Assembly: GCF_020386615.1 (NCBI RefSeq)
Contig: NZ_CP077769.1
Location: 6,993,501 to 7,057,500 of the forward strand
Source of the DNA: Chitinophaga pendula
Lineage (GTDB): Bacteria; Bacteroidota; Bacteroidia; Chitinophagales; Chitinophagaceae
DNA: 64,000 bases
Direction of reading: 5' to 3'
The translations under genes and the position numbers were made by a program. Shown here piece by piece: positions 36,310-45,275 of this stretch. Every line of letters starts with the position of its first letter. Positions within the stretch are counted from its first letter, which is position 1. The notes below the pieces were generated by a model. The model made no database searches. It was not told the origin of the DNA and worked only from the letters and a program-made list of their open reading frames with translations.

Positions 36310-36583
36310 TAGTATAAAGACGGCCAACCAGACAAATTGGACACCCAGCCTCCGATTTTTTTTAAAAAAATGGTAACACAGCCTTCTTACCCGCTTTTTC
36401 CATCGGCTACTGTTAGGGGAATACGGCGCTGTGGGTAAACTTTTCTTCCTAGTAGATAGGATAACACGTATTAGTCTGGTTTCTATATATTAAATTTGCA
36501 CTTTCCGGATATCGGAAAATATTTATAGATTAGTTTCCTTATACCATAGGAAAGCAAGACTAAATCACTGAACGGAACTAACA
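36310..36583. other. Divergent promoter region of fecR and the acyltransferase gene
   Basis: 274 bp. No remnant of a sigma factor gene was found. A full TAnnTTTG box lies at 36491-36498 for the rightward gene, followed by a small hairpin TTTCCG/CGGAAA (36502-36518) in the predicted leader. Confidence 0.5.
36491..36498 (+). promoter_or_regulatory. Candidate -7 promoter element of the acyltransferase operon
   Basis: TAAATTTG, a full TAnnTTTG match, about 86 nt before the start at 36584. Confidence 0.45.
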
Positions 36584-37405
36584 TTGACGGAGACGAAAAA
36601 ATACATTGACGTTGAGGAGGTGATAAAAAGCAAGAACAAAACGCTTGCGAAGTGGATGCCGGGATTTATCATGCGCTATATCAAGAGGATAGCGCATGAG
36701 GATGACATTAACGAGACCATGGCTGCTGTAGGCCATTTGCATGGGCTGGAGTTTGTGAATGCAGCCCTGAATCACCTTAATACCAAAGTCAGTGTGAAAG
36801 GAAAGGAGAACATTCCTGTTACGGGGGGCGTTATAATGGCTGCCAATCATCCCCTCGGCGGATTGGACGGCATCGCTTTCCTGCAGGCGGTGGGTACGGT
36901 AAGAAGTGATATGAAGTTCCTGGTAAATGACGTATTATTGAATATCAAAAACTTCCAGCCACTGTTCCTGCCGGTCAACAAACACGGCAGTAACCCCAGG
37001 GAATCGTTAAAGCTCATCGATGAAGCCTACGCATCAGATGCTGCAACCATGATATTCCCGGCAGGGCTGGTATCCCGGAAGCTACCTGATGGTATTGCTG
37101 ACCTGGAATGGCATAAAAGTTTCATTTCAAAAGCAGTGAAATATAAAAAAGATGTCATACCAGTCCACATTGATGGTAGAAATTCCAATTTTTTTTATAA
37201 TCTTTCAAAACTAAGAAGGAAACTAGGGATAAAGTCAAACGTGGAGATGTTCTACCTGGCTGATGAAATGTTCAGTCAAAGAGGTAAAACCATTACCATT
37301 ACCTTTGGAGAACCCATCCCGTACAGTACTTTTGACAATCATAAATCGCAGCAGGAATGGGCTGCATATGTTAGACAGAAAGTTTATTCCCTGGCGAGCA
37401 AATAG
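36584..37405 (+). CDS. Lysophospholipid/glycerol acyltransferase family protein (GlsA/OlsA-like)
   Basis: 273 residues, starting at TTG 36584, the only start codon after the upstream in-frame stop that keeps the conserved N-terminus. Motif I is NHPLGG (in MAANHPLGGLDG, the degenerate HxxxxD acyltransferase site seen in the OlsA-like group), with FLVNDVLLN, LFLPVNKHGS and IFPAGLVSRK (motif III, usually FPxGxxS) following. It transfers a fatty acyl chain to a lyso-lipid at the inner membrane. The next gene, 4 bp downstream, is an OlsB-like N-acyltransferase, so the pair resembles glsA/glsB of Bacteroides, which make glycine lipids, or olsA/olsB for ornithine lipids. The amino acid used is unknown. 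Confidence 0.88.
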   Translation: MTETKKYIDVEEVIKSKNKTLAKWMPGFIMRYIKRIAHEDDINETMAAVGHLHGLEFVNAALNHLNTKVSVKGKENIPVTGGVIMAANHPLGGLDGIAFLQAVGTVRSDMKFLVNDVLLNIKNFQPLFLPVNKHGSNPRESLKLIDEAYASDAATMIFPAGLVSRKLPDGIADLEWHKSFISKAVKYKKDVIPVHIDGRNSNFFYNLSKLRRKLGIKSNVEMFYLADEMFSQRGKTITITFGEPIPYSTFDNHKSQQEWAAYVRQKVYSLASK

Positions 37406-37409
37406 TAAT

Positions 37410-38369
37410 ATGCAAGAAATAATACCAGCCATAGACCACAAGCTGATCCTGGAAGAGCTGACCGAAGACAAGTTTTTGAGGCACACCAGCAAAGACGGGA
37501 ATCTGCTCTACCTGATCACCCATCACGATTCGCCTAATGTAATGCGCGAAATAGGACGCCTGCGCGAACTATCTTTCAGAGCAGCAGGCGGTGGCACCGG
37601 TAAAGAAATCGACATTGACGAATACGATACCTCTGAATTCCCTTATCAACAGCTCATCGTTTGGAATCCCGATGCCTGCGAGATCATCGCCGGCTACCGG
37701 CTGATGAAATGCACCGATGCCGCTAAAGACGCCCACGGCGAAATACTCACCGCCACTGCGCACCTTTTTAACCTGTCAGATATCTTTCATAAAGAATACC
37801 TGCCGTATACCCTCGAACTGGGCCGCTCCTTTGTACAACCTAAATACCAAAGCAGAGGCACCTCCACCAAAGGGATATACTCACTCGATAACCTCTGGGA
37901 TGGGTTGGGCGCCATCGTCGCTAAAAATCCGGACATCAGATACCTGTTCGGCAAAGTGACCATGTACCCCGACTATAACCGCGAGGCCCGCAATATGCTC
38001 CTCTCTTTCATGCATAGCTACTTCCCGGACAATATCGGCCTCGGCACTCCCATCGAGCCGCTCATTACCAAGGAAGAACTGGCGCCCTACGATCATATGT
38101 GGGAAGGCCTCAGCTACAAAGAAGGACATACCCTCCTCAATAAAAATATCCGGGAAAGAGGCGAAAACATCCCGCCACTCATCAATTCATATATGAACCT
38201 CAGCGCTTCCATGAAAACTTTCGGGACCGCTGCCAACTATGAATTCGGAAAAGTAGAAGAAACCGGTATCCTCGTGACTATCGACGACATCTACGAGGCC
38301 AAAAAGGAACGGTATATCCGCACTTATGAAGCCCATAAGGATTTCAATAATCCCCCGGCAAAACAGTAA
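37410..38369 (+). CDS. GNAT family N-acyltransferase (GlsB/OlsB-like)
   Basis: 319 residues from ATG 37410, 4 bp after the acyltransferase stop; the open frame reaches back into the previous gene but without coding sense there. Family members attach a 3-hydroxy fatty acid to the amino group of glycine or ornithine, the first step of amino-lipid synthesis. Supporting segments: VMREIGRLRELSFRAAGGGTG, a GNAT beta-sheet with IVWNPDACEIIAGYRLM, TLELGRSFVQPKYQSRG (acceptor/CoA loop) and RYLFGKVTMYPDYNREA. The lysyl-rich end is variable. It forms an operon with the O-acyltransferase and ends at a terminator. Confidence 0.88.
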   Translation: MQEIIPAIDHKLILEELTEDKFLRHTSKDGNLLYLITHHDSPNVMREIGRLRELSFRAAGGGTGKEIDIDEYDTSEFPYQQLIVWNPDACEIIAGYRLMKCTDAAKDAHGEILTATAHLFNLSDIFHKEYLPYTLELGRSFVQPKYQSRGTSTKGIYSLDNLWDGLGAIVAKNPDIRYLFGKVTMYPDYNREARNMLLSFMHSYFPDNIGLGTPIEPLITKEELAPYDHMWEGLSYKEGHTLLNKNIRERGENIPPLINSYMNLSASMKTFGTAANYEFGKVEETGILVTIDDIYEAKKERYIRTYEAHKDFNNPPAKQ

Positions 38370-38411
38370 ACCACACCACAGTACCATAATAAAGTAGTAT
38401 ACTTTACTTAT

Positions 38412-38457
38412 ACAGGTTGATCAGTTTAACAATAATTGGTCAACCTGTTCGTTTTTA
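38412..38457 (+). terminator. Terminator of the acyltransferase operon
   Basis: ACAGGTTGATCA (38412-38423) pairs with TGGTCAACCTGT (38437-38448) with one G-T type mismatch and is followed by CGTTTTTATC. It starts 43 nt after the stop codon. Confidence 0.8.
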
Positions 38458-38502
38458 TCCCATCTTTAGCATTATTATTACCTATCACCTGTACGATCAT
38501 CC

Positions 38503-39189
38503 ATGCACATCCGCCTGAAAAAATCGCTCAAATACACCGGCTTCACCCTGCTGGCCCTCCTCCTGGCAGTAATACTTTACCTGCTAGCAGCCTTTGGATT
38601 GTCTGCCATCACCGTAGCAAAAGAAGGCAACACTGCTGAAGAAGTCCCCATCTACCTACTTACTAACGGCGTACACACCGACCTGGTAGTGCCTGTGTGG
38701 CATGCGGCCTGCGACTGGAGTCAGTTCACCCCTTTTGAAAACACGCTGGCGCGCGACAGCTCCGCTTCCTACGTTGCATTCGGATGGGGCGATAAAGGAT
38801 TTTATCTCCATACCCCCACCTGGGCCGATCTCACCTTCGCTACCGCCTTCAAAGCAGCCTTCAATCTCAGCTCCGCCGCCATGCACGTTACGTACTACCA
38901 CCCCCTGCTGGAAGATAGTACCTGCAAACGCCTATTCATCAGCAACGAACAATACGCCCGCCTGGTCACCTATATCAAATCGGCTTTCACGCTCGACAGC
39001 AGTGGTCATACCATCCTGATACCTACAGACGCAGTATATGGCCGTACCGATGCTTTCTATGAAGCAAAAGGCAGCTATAACCTGTTCTATACCTGTAATA
39101 CCTGGGCTAACAATGGTCTTAAAGCATGTGGCCAGACCGCAGCCTGGTGGACACCTTTCGACACTGGTATCTTCCGCCATTATAAATAA
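38503..39189 (+). CDS. TIGR02117 / DUF2459 family protein
   Basis: 228 residues. One N-terminal transmembrane helix (about 10-33) anchors a periplasmic domain. Conserved family segments: IYLLTNGVHTDLVVPV, YVAFGWGDKGFYLHTP, TYYHPLLED, and YNLFYTCNTWANNGLKACG near the end. The His-Thr-Asp and Cys-Asn-Thr-Trp segments resemble the active region of papain-like/NlpC-type folds, but the biochemical role is unknown; related proteins were first noted near urease genes in other bacteria. Single gene after a terminator. Confidence 0.88.
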   Translation: MHIRLKKSLKYTGFTLLALLLAVILYLLAAFGLSAITVAKEGNTAEEVPIYLLTNGVHTDLVVPVWHAACDWSQFTPFENTLARDSSASYVAFGWGDKGFYLHTPTWADLTFATAFKAAFNLSSAAMHVTYYHPLLEDSTCKRLFISNEQYARLVTYIKSAFTLDSSGHTILIPTDAVYGRTDAFYEAKGSYNLFYTCNTWANNGLKACGQTAAWWTPFDTGIFRHYK

Positions 39190-39443
39190 AACCTCCCTCT
39201 CATCCTGCTCCTCCTCTTTCTACCACCACCAACATAACCTTCTTCCTACCCGCCATCACCGCCATATCCTGCCCTCTTGCACCACCACCATCACCTCCGC
39301 TTGCTCTTAACAATAGCTGCGCCCGCATGGCTTAAACTTTCTCCGTTTTCCATGGTCTTAATTGGACTTGTTTTTGTGCAATGGATCTCCTGAAGGGTCC
39401 TGGCATTGTGAATGATTTCCTTATGGCATAAACCCAGTCGCAT
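39190..39443. other. Intergenic region with C/T-rich strand bias
   Basis: The first 120 bp are almost purely C and T/A-interrupted CT tracts (CACCACCACCATCACC and similar), the third such stretch in the window. No gene or full promoter box recognised. Confidence 0.5.
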
Positions 39444-40895
39444 ATGATGGCAACTTCGGAAAAGTTACAAATGCAACACCTGGCCTGGAGGGCCGGCTTC
39501 GGTCAGCCACTATCCGTGATCAACGAGTGGACCGACAAACGGCGCAAAGCGATCGTGAACAAAGTCCTGATCGGCCCGGATAAAAGTGCCTTGCAGCCGC
39601 TGGCGGTGATCGCAGAGAAAGACCTGCCCGACTATCGCAAACAGAAGGACATGAGTCAGGAAGAAAAGAAGATGGTACAGCAGATGAACAACCAGGGTAT
39701 CAAAGACCTGAATGTATCCTGGATGCTGGTCATGTCGGAAACAGATCATCCGCTGCGGGAGAAAATGGCCCTCTTCTGGCATGGTCACTTTGCCTGCCGC
39801 ACACAGAACGTATTGTTCAGCCAGCAGCTACTACAGGTGATCCGTGAAAATGCATTGGGCAACTTCGGCGACCTGCTCGCCGGCGTATCCAAAAGCCCGG
39901 CTATGCTCGAGTTCCTCAACAATCAGCAGAACCGTAAGCAACGCCCCAACGAAAACTTTGCCCGCGAAGTGATGGAGCTATTCACCATGGGGCGGGGCAA
40001 CTACGCCGAAAAAGATATCAAAGAAGCCGCCAGAGCCTTCACCGGATGGGGATTTGATGAGATGGGCCAATTTGTATTCCGTAACAAAGTACATGACGAT
40101 GGAGAAAAGACAGTGCTGGGCAAAACGGGCAACTTCAATGGCGACGACGTACTGAAAATATTGCTGGAACAAAAACAAACCGCCCGCTTTATTGCCGGTA
40201 AGCTCTTTTCCTACTTTGTAAATGATACGCCCGATCCGCAACGGATCGATCAGCTGGCAGATAAATTCTATCAATCCGGTTATGACATCAAAGCACTGAT
40301 GAAAGAGATCTTTATGTCCGACTGGTTTTATGATGACCGTTATATTGGCAACCGTATCAAGTCGCCGGTAGAGTTGCTGGTAGGTATCCGCCGTACGGTG
40401 CCGATGGACTTTGAACAGGAGGAGGTGATGCTGGTATTCCAGCGGGTACTGGGACAGCTGTTGTTCTATCCTCCCAATGTAGCTGGCTGGCCGGGAGGAC
40501 GTAGCTGGATAGACAGCTCCAGCCTCATGTTCCGGCTGCGTGTGCCGCAGATCATCCTGTATTCGCAGGCATTCAATGTGCAACCCAAAGAGCTGACACC
40601 CGAGATGGGAGAAGGAAAAAACTACCGGCAGACATTACAGATCAACGATTTCCTGAAAAGACAATACGCCCGCAAGGTCAACGCCCGGGTCAACTGGGAC
40701 CCTTATGTGCAGAGCTACGGGCAGGTGCCCAGGGAACGGCTGGCTACCACTATTGCAGCTACTTTGCTGCAAAAAAATTCCGGCGCTGTCAGCAATGCCT
40801 TGCTGGAAAAATATGCGGATGCTTCCTCCCGCGAGAACTATATCAAAACAGTTACCATAGATGTAATGAGCACGCCGGAATACCAGCTGTGCTGA
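39444..40895 (+). CDS. DUF1800 family protein
   Basis: 483 residues. Typical features of the family: LAWRAGFGQP start, a long middle region with MALFWHGHFA, RPNENFAREVMELFTMG, GWGFDEMGQFVF, GDDVLKILLEQKQTARFIAGKLFSYFV and the closing PPNVAGWPGGRSWIDSS. No signal peptide is obvious at the predicted start. The function is not known; the gene nearly always precedes a DUF1501 gene, as here (31 bp). Members occur in periplasmic or secreted settings in planctomycetes and Bacteroidota. Confidence 0.93.
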   Translation: MMATSEKLQMQHLAWRAGFGQPLSVINEWTDKRRKAIVNKVLIGPDKSALQPLAVIAEKDLPDYRKQKDMSQEEKKMVQQMNNQGIKDLNVSWMLVMSETDHPLREKMALFWHGHFACRTQNVLFSQQLLQVIRENALGNFGDLLAGVSKSPAMLEFLNNQQNRKQRPNENFAREVMELFTMGRGNYAEKDIKEAARAFTGWGFDEMGQFVFRNKVHDDGEKTVLGKTGNFNGDDVLKILLEQKQTARFIAGKLFSYFVNDTPDPQRIDQLADKFYQSGYDIKALMKEIFMSDWFYDDRYIGNRIKSPVELLVGIRRTVPMDFEQEEVMLVFQRVLGQLLFYPPNVAGWPGGRSWIDSSSLMFRLRVPQIILYSQAFNVQPKELTPEMGEGKNYRQTLQINDFLKRQYARKVNARVNWDPYVQSYGQVPRERLATTIAATLLQKNSGAVSNALLEKYADASSRENYIKTVTIDVMSTPEYQLC

Positions 40896-40926
40896 TGCTT
40901 TACTCCACTTTTTAAAAACGACACTT

Positions 40927-42129
40927 ATGCTGATCATTAACAGAAGACGGTTTTTACAGGTAGGATCATTGGCATCCGCAGCGGCACTCCTGCCTAAGTT
41001 TTTAAAAGCACTGGAGAAAGGGGCGCTGGTACCGCCGGGTAATAAAGTGCTGGTGATCGTACAACTGTCCGGTGGCAACGACGGCCTCAATACGGTTATT
41101 CCCTACCGTAACGATATTTACTACCGCATGCGGCCGGCATTGGGAATCAAAAGGGAGCAGGCATTATCGCTCAGCGATGATATCGGCATACATCCTGCGC
41201 TGAAGAGTTTTAAGGCGCTGTACGATGAGGGATCGTTGTCGGTATTGAACAATGTAGGGTATCCTAATCCGGACCGTTCTCACTTCCGATCTATGGATAT
41301 CTGGCATACTGCCAGTGAGTCGAAGGACTACTGGACTACCGGCTGGATAGGCCGTTACCTGGATGCACAATGTAAGGGATGTGACAAGCCCACGCAGGCA
41401 TTGGAAATAGACGATACGCTAAGCCTGGCTTTGAAGGGGAATGCTGCCAAAGGGCTGGCGCTCTCCGATCCCAACCGGCTCTATAATGCCAGCAATGGTG
41501 CGTACTTCAACGACCTGCTGAAGGCGCATCCTACACAAGACGATCATCAGAACGTAGACTATTTATACAAGACGATGGGAGAGACCATCTCTTCGGCCTC
41601 CTATATACAGCAGCAGTTCAAAACCTACAAGTCCAAGGAGCAATACCCTAACTCGGATCTGGGCAAACAGATGAAGACCATTGCGGAGCTGATCATGTCG
41701 GATATCAATACGAAGGTGTATTATGTGTCTCACGGTAGCTTTGACACCCATGTGGGGCAGCAGGGGCAGCAGGAACGTTTATTCAATCAGTTGGATGAGG
41801 CAGTGAATGTATTTGTACAGGACCTGAAGAAGAATAACCGTTTCCAGGATGTGGTGGTGATGACCTTTTCGGAGTTTGGACGGCGGGTAGGACAGAATGC
41901 CAGTGGCGGTACCGACCATGGCACCGCCAATAATATGTTTATGATAAGTGGCGGACTGAAAAAGCAAGGGCTGATCAATGAAGGCCCTGACCTGGTGAAC
42001 CTGGTAGATGGCGACTTGCAGTACAAAGTGGACTTCAAGAGTGTGTACGCTACCTTACTGAACAAGTGGTTGTCTGCCGATGACAAAGCCATCCTGCAGC
42101 ACCCGTATGGTTACCTGGATTTCGTGTAG
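40927..42129 (+). CDS. DUF1501 family protein with Tat signal
   Basis: 400 residues. The N-terminus NRRRFLQVGSLASAAALLP is a twin-arginine signal, so export is in folded form. The core is sulfatase/alkaline-phosphatase-like in outline: LVIVQLSGGNDGLNTVIPY with the metal-type NDG, SHFRSMDIWHTA, SHGSFDTHVGQQGQQ, TFSEFGRRVGQNASGGTDHGTAN (several His/Asp). Catalytic activity has not been defined for this family as far as I know. It forms an operon with the DUF1800 gene; the two products probably work together outside the cytosol. Confidence 0.93.
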   Translation: MLIINRRRFLQVGSLASAAALLPKFLKALEKGALVPPGNKVLVIVQLSGGNDGLNTVIPYRNDIYYRMRPALGIKREQALSLSDDIGIHPALKSFKALYDEGSLSVLNNVGYPNPDRSHFRSMDIWHTASESKDYWTTGWIGRYLDAQCKGCDKPTQALEIDDTLSLALKGNAAKGLALSDPNRLYNASNGAYFNDLLKAHPTQDDHQNVDYLYKTMGETISSASYIQQQFKTYKSKEQYPNSDLGKQMKTIAELIMSDINTKVYYVSHGSFDTHVGQQGQQERLFNQLDEAVNVFVQDLKKNNRFQDVVVMTFSEFGRRVGQNASGGTDHGTANNMFMISGGLKKQGLINEGPDLVNLVDGDLQYKVDFKSVYATLLNKWLSADDKAILQHPYGYLDFV

Positions 42130-42138
42130 CAGTCATTG

Positions 42139-42645
42139 TTATTGTTTCGTTGTCATGGTAGCCCGGAAGAAGCCGTTGTATACGGAGCGGGGTGGTGTTT
42201 CTTCGTAGAGGTCTTCGAGTACGGCGTCAAAGCTGGCTTGAATGGTGCTGTCTTTTAGCTCTAATATCCGTACCGTCAGTGAACCTTTCTCATCGTCGCT
42301 GACCAGCGTGGTCAGCCCGGTATCGTTCAGCTCCACGGACATGGTGTTGCCCGCGGTAGTGCTGGAGTAAACGCCTGGCACGAACATCGGTGCATCCGTA
42401 TGTAAAGTGAACGTGATCAATTCCCCTTTATAGCTATAACCACTTAATACCAGCGACGTATGATCGTTGGTAGGATCATTATCTGTAAGATTGGCGGGTA
42501 CCAATAAGGCCCGGGGTTTTTCAGAGAGGACGATCTTTTCATCCAGTCTGAAAGAGATGAATTTACGCGGAGGTCCATCCTCTTCTTTTTTACAACCGGC
42601 TAAGAGGGTTACGGTACAGGATAAAGCGATCAGTAAGTTGCGCAT
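42139..42645 (-). CDS. Small lipoprotein, unknown function
   Basis: 168 residues from ATG 42643-42645 (MRNLLIALSCTVTLLAGCKKEEDGPP): a clear lipoprotein signal with lipobox LAGC and acidic linker. An upstream in-frame start at 42690 would spoil the signal and overlaps the terminator. The mature part is beta-rich (FISFRLDEKIVLSE, LVLSGYSYKGELITFTLH, GVYSSTTAGNTMSVEL, GSLTVRILELKDSTIQASFDAVLED) and resembles small Bacteroidota surface lipoproteins of the DUF6252-like type; no known function. Convergent with the DUF1501 gene. Confidence 0.8.
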   Translation of the reverse strand: MRNLLIALSCTVTLLAGCKKEEDGPPRKFISFRLDEKIVLSEKPRALLVPANLTDNDPTNDHTSLVLSGYSYKGELITFTLHTDAPMFVPGVYSSTTAGNTMSVELNDTGLTTLVSDDEKGSLTVRILELKDSTIQASFDAVLEDLYEETPPRSVYNGFFRATMTTKQ

Positions 42646-42660
42646 AGTCAACGAAGATTT

Positions 42661-42698
42661 ATAAAACAAGTACGAAGTGCTGTCGGGCACTCCGTACT
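42661..42698 (-). terminator. Terminator of the OPT transporter gene
   Basis: Arms 42669-42680 and 42687-42698 (12 bp, one mismatch, 6-nt loop). On the minus strand TTGTTTTAT follows. It begins 32 nt after the OPT stop codon. Confidence 0.8.
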
Positions 42699-42729
42699 AA
42701 GTTATTGCTATTTATTGAATGTTGTATGA

Positions 42730-44802
42730 TCAAACCTTGCGGCCGACCAGATAAAGTGTCAGACCCATCAATACGAAGAAGGCGGTACCGAATACAAAGT
42801 AGCCACCGGTGCTGAGCAGATCGCTGAGCCAGTGTTCACAGTTGACCGCCGCGAGTGCCCCCGGCAGGTCTATTTTGAGACCGAAGATATGGAAGGTATC
42901 GATGCCGGACAGGATGGCGATGATCACGCCAGCTACCGCACCACCTGCTACCAGGCCGGTAGCAAACAAGTTGCCTTTGCCCAGTTCTTCTTCTTCGGCA
43001 GACAGTTTAATGTTCTTTTTCTTTTGTTGGTGTTCTACCGCGCCACGGATAGCGCCACCTACGAAGATGGGCAAGGTGGTGGACAATGGCAGGTAGGCAC
43101 CTACCGCGAATGACAGGGACTTCACGCCACAGAGTTCCATGGTAATAGCCAGGAATACCCCTACCAGTACAAATTGCCAGTCGAGGTTGAAAGAGAGGAT
43201 ACCTTTCGCGAGGGTGGCCATCAAGGTACCTTGCGGAGCGGGGTAGTAAGCGCTACCGATCGCGTGGTCTGTTACACCTTTGCTGATCATATCGGCGGTG
43301 GGTTTGTCCAGGAACTTCACGGTCAGCCCTATCACTATGGAGGATACGATCGCACCGATGAAGAGGGCCAGCTGCTGGTTGCGCGGGGTGGCTCCAACGA
43401 TGTAGCCGGACTTGAGATCCTGGGAGGTAGCACCTGCGTTGGCAGCGGCGATACAGATCATGCCACCTACTACCAGTGCCATGGGTTCGTATACTTTACC
43501 GGTCCAGCCTACGGCAATGAACACCAGACAGGTACCCATGAGGGTCGCGATGGTCATACCGGAGATGGGGTTGTTAGAGCTACCTATCAGGCCTACGATA
43601 CGGCTGGATACCGTTACGAAGAAGGCGCCGAAGATCACTACCAGCAAACCTACCAGCAATTTTTTACCGATAGAGTCGCCCGGCAGCTGGGGCAGGAAGG
43701 CCATCAGTAATACGAGTGCCAGGCTGCCGAACAGTACCACTTTGATATTGAGGTCGCGTTCCGTACGAGGTACGGTGCCGTCGGCGGATGCTTCGTTGCG
43801 CTCTTTGATAGAGCCGATGCTGCCTTTGAAGGAGTTGATGATAGTAGGGATGGTTTTGATCAGGGTGATGAAACCACCTGCTGCTACTGCTCCGGCACCG
43901 ATCTGCCTTACATAGGCGTAGTAGATAGCGGAAGAGTAGTTGGCAAAAGTATGGGTGGCAGGGTCCCAGCCACCTTGACCGCCGGGGGTGTTGAGGTTAG
44001 CGAGATAACCCAGCTTCACCAACTGGCCGGCGATGATATCGGCTGGTACCAGGGATGCCAGCAGGGGGATCAATCCTAACCAGGACAGTACGCCGCCGGC
44101 TACCAACACACCCGCGATGCGGGGGCCAATGATATAGCCTACGCCCATGTATTCAGGGGTGATCTCGCCGCTGACGCGGGCAGAGGGGAAGAAGCGGTTG
44201 CTTTGTTTGGTCATGAAGGCCGGCGCTTCTGCGATGATATGCAGTATTTTCTGCAGTACCGCATACACGAAGGCGAAGCCCAGGCCGAGGAAGGCCATTT
44301 TGGCGAAATCGCCCCCTTTTTCACCCGCTTTCAGTACATCGCCACAGGCAGTACCTTCCGGATAAGGAAGGGTATCATGCTCTTTCACGATCAGGGACCG
44401 GCGCAGCGGTATCATCATAAGGGTACCCAATACGCCCCCGAAGATGGCCAGTATCAGAATGGTGATGTAGTTGAAGAATTGGTCGCCACCGCCATCGGTG
44501 AGGAACAGGAAGCCGGGTAGGGTGAACACCACGCCTGCGGCAATGGATTCACCAGCGGAGCCGGTGGTCTGGATGATGTTGTTCTCCAGGATAGTTGTCT
44601 TAAAGAATTTCCGCCCAAGGGTGATGGCTATCACGGCGATAGGGATAGAAGCGGAGACAGTCAGACCTGCTTTCAGTGCCAGGTAAACAGTTGCGGCGCC
44701 AAAGATGACACCGAAAATGCAGCCCAGCACAATGGATTTGAGTGTGAATTCTTTCATGTTCACCTCCGCAGGTACAAAGGGCTTAAAATTGTTATCAGCC
44801 AT
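42730..44802 (-). CDS. OPT family oligopeptide transporter
   Basis: 690 residues with about 14-16 hydrophobic helices across the whole length, typical for OPT symporters of the bacterial branch. They import small peptides or metal chelates with protons. Characteristic parts: the N-terminal EFTLKSIVLGCIFGVIFGAATVYLALKAGLT region split by turns, the PYPEGTACGDVLKAGE segment, GVGYIIGPRIAGVL, and NNPISGMTIATLM. No regulator or peptidase is next to it. It is divergent from the Rhs gene across the TATA array. Confidence 0.93.
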   Translation of the reverse strand: MADNNFKPFVPAEVNMKEFTLKSIVLGCIFGVIFGAATVYLALKAGLTVSASIPIAVIAITLGRKFFKTTILENNIIQTTGSAGESIAAGVVFTLPGFLFLTDGGGDQFFNYITILILAIFGGVLGTLMMIPLRRSLIVKEHDTLPYPEGTACGDVLKAGEKGGDFAKMAFLGLGFAFVYAVLQKILHIIAEAPAFMTKQSNRFFPSARVSGEITPEYMGVGYIIGPRIAGVLVAGGVLSWLGLIPLLASLVPADIIAGQLVKLGYLANLNTPGGQGGWDPATHTFANYSSAIYYAYVRQIGAGAVAAGGFITLIKTIPTIINSFKGSIGSIKERNEASADGTVPRTERDLNIKVVLFGSLALVLLMAFLPQLPGDSIGKKLLVGLLVVIFGAFFVTVSSRIVGLIGSSNNPISGMTIATLMGTCLVFIAVGWTGKVYEPMALVVGGMICIAAANAGATSQDLKSGYIVGATPRNQQLALFIGAIVSSIVIGLTVKFLDKPTADMISKGVTDHAIGSAYYPAPQGTLMATLAKGILSFNLDWQFVLVGVFLAITMELCGVKSLSFAVGAYLPLSTTLPIFVGGAIRGAVEHQQKKKNIKLSAEEEELGKGNLFATGLVAGGAVAGVIIAILSGIDTFHIFGLKIDLPGALAAVNCEHWLSDLLSTGGYFVFGTAFFVLMGLTLYLVGRKV

Positions 44803-44976
44803 AAGGTTAGTCGTATTAGTAAAAATAGGTTTAGGCGCTAAAAATAGCGAAAAATGTGCTTCCTGCTCCTGAACGCTATATACCCGCAGTCAGGGAAGGG
44901 ATAAGCGGCCCTATTGCCGGATAGGGAGGGGTATATAGGGAAGTGTGCACGTAGAGGATTGGTTATTAGGTAATTG
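44803..44976. other. Promoter-side region of the OPT gene
   Basis: 174 bp between OPT and the TATA array. Purine-rich (GGGAAGGG, AGGGAGGGG). Degenerate TATA-like pieces near 44900, 44912, 44921 and 44932 may be decayed further units of the array. Confidence 0.4.
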
Positions 44977-45164
44977 TATACATGTTGTATAAGCGTTCTA
45001 TAACCGTTGTATAAGCATTGTATAAGCTGGCTATAGTCATTGTATAGGCAAGGTATACCGATTCTATAGCCATCGTATAAGTTTGGATAGGGTTAGCTTA
45101 TACAATGACTATACGAATGTTATACGAATGATACAGGAGCGCTATAGGAATGATATAGGAACGG
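44977..45164. repeat. 11-bp-periodic TATA array (17 units)
   Basis: TATA starts at 44977, 44988, 44999, 45010, 45021, 45032, 45043, 45054, 45065, 45076, then (after one degenerate 12-bp unit) 45099, 45110, 45121, TACA at 45132, 45143 and 45154. The seven bases between cores vary. Left-half units such as CATTGTATAAGC recur inverted on the right as GCTTATACAATG, so the array is also roughly mirror-symmetric about 45087. It lies 111 bp upstream of the Rhs gene, in non-coding DNA. Confidence 0.85.
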
Positions 45165-45275
45165 GACCTGTGGAAATGATTTTTTTAATATGTGGCGCCG
45201 ATGTGTTTATTTTGTTGTTAACCGTACTGTAGTGGCAATTGTGCTGTACTATTCAATAACATCATCCCGGACCTT

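Noticed and set aside
42809..43113. Plus-strand frames opposite the OPT gene
   Set aside because: Antisense shadow frames without start context or domain.
44931..44940. TATATA near 44932 as an eighteenth unit of the TATA array
   Set aside because: It is about one base out of phase and the intervening units are too degenerate; noted only as a possible decayed extension.
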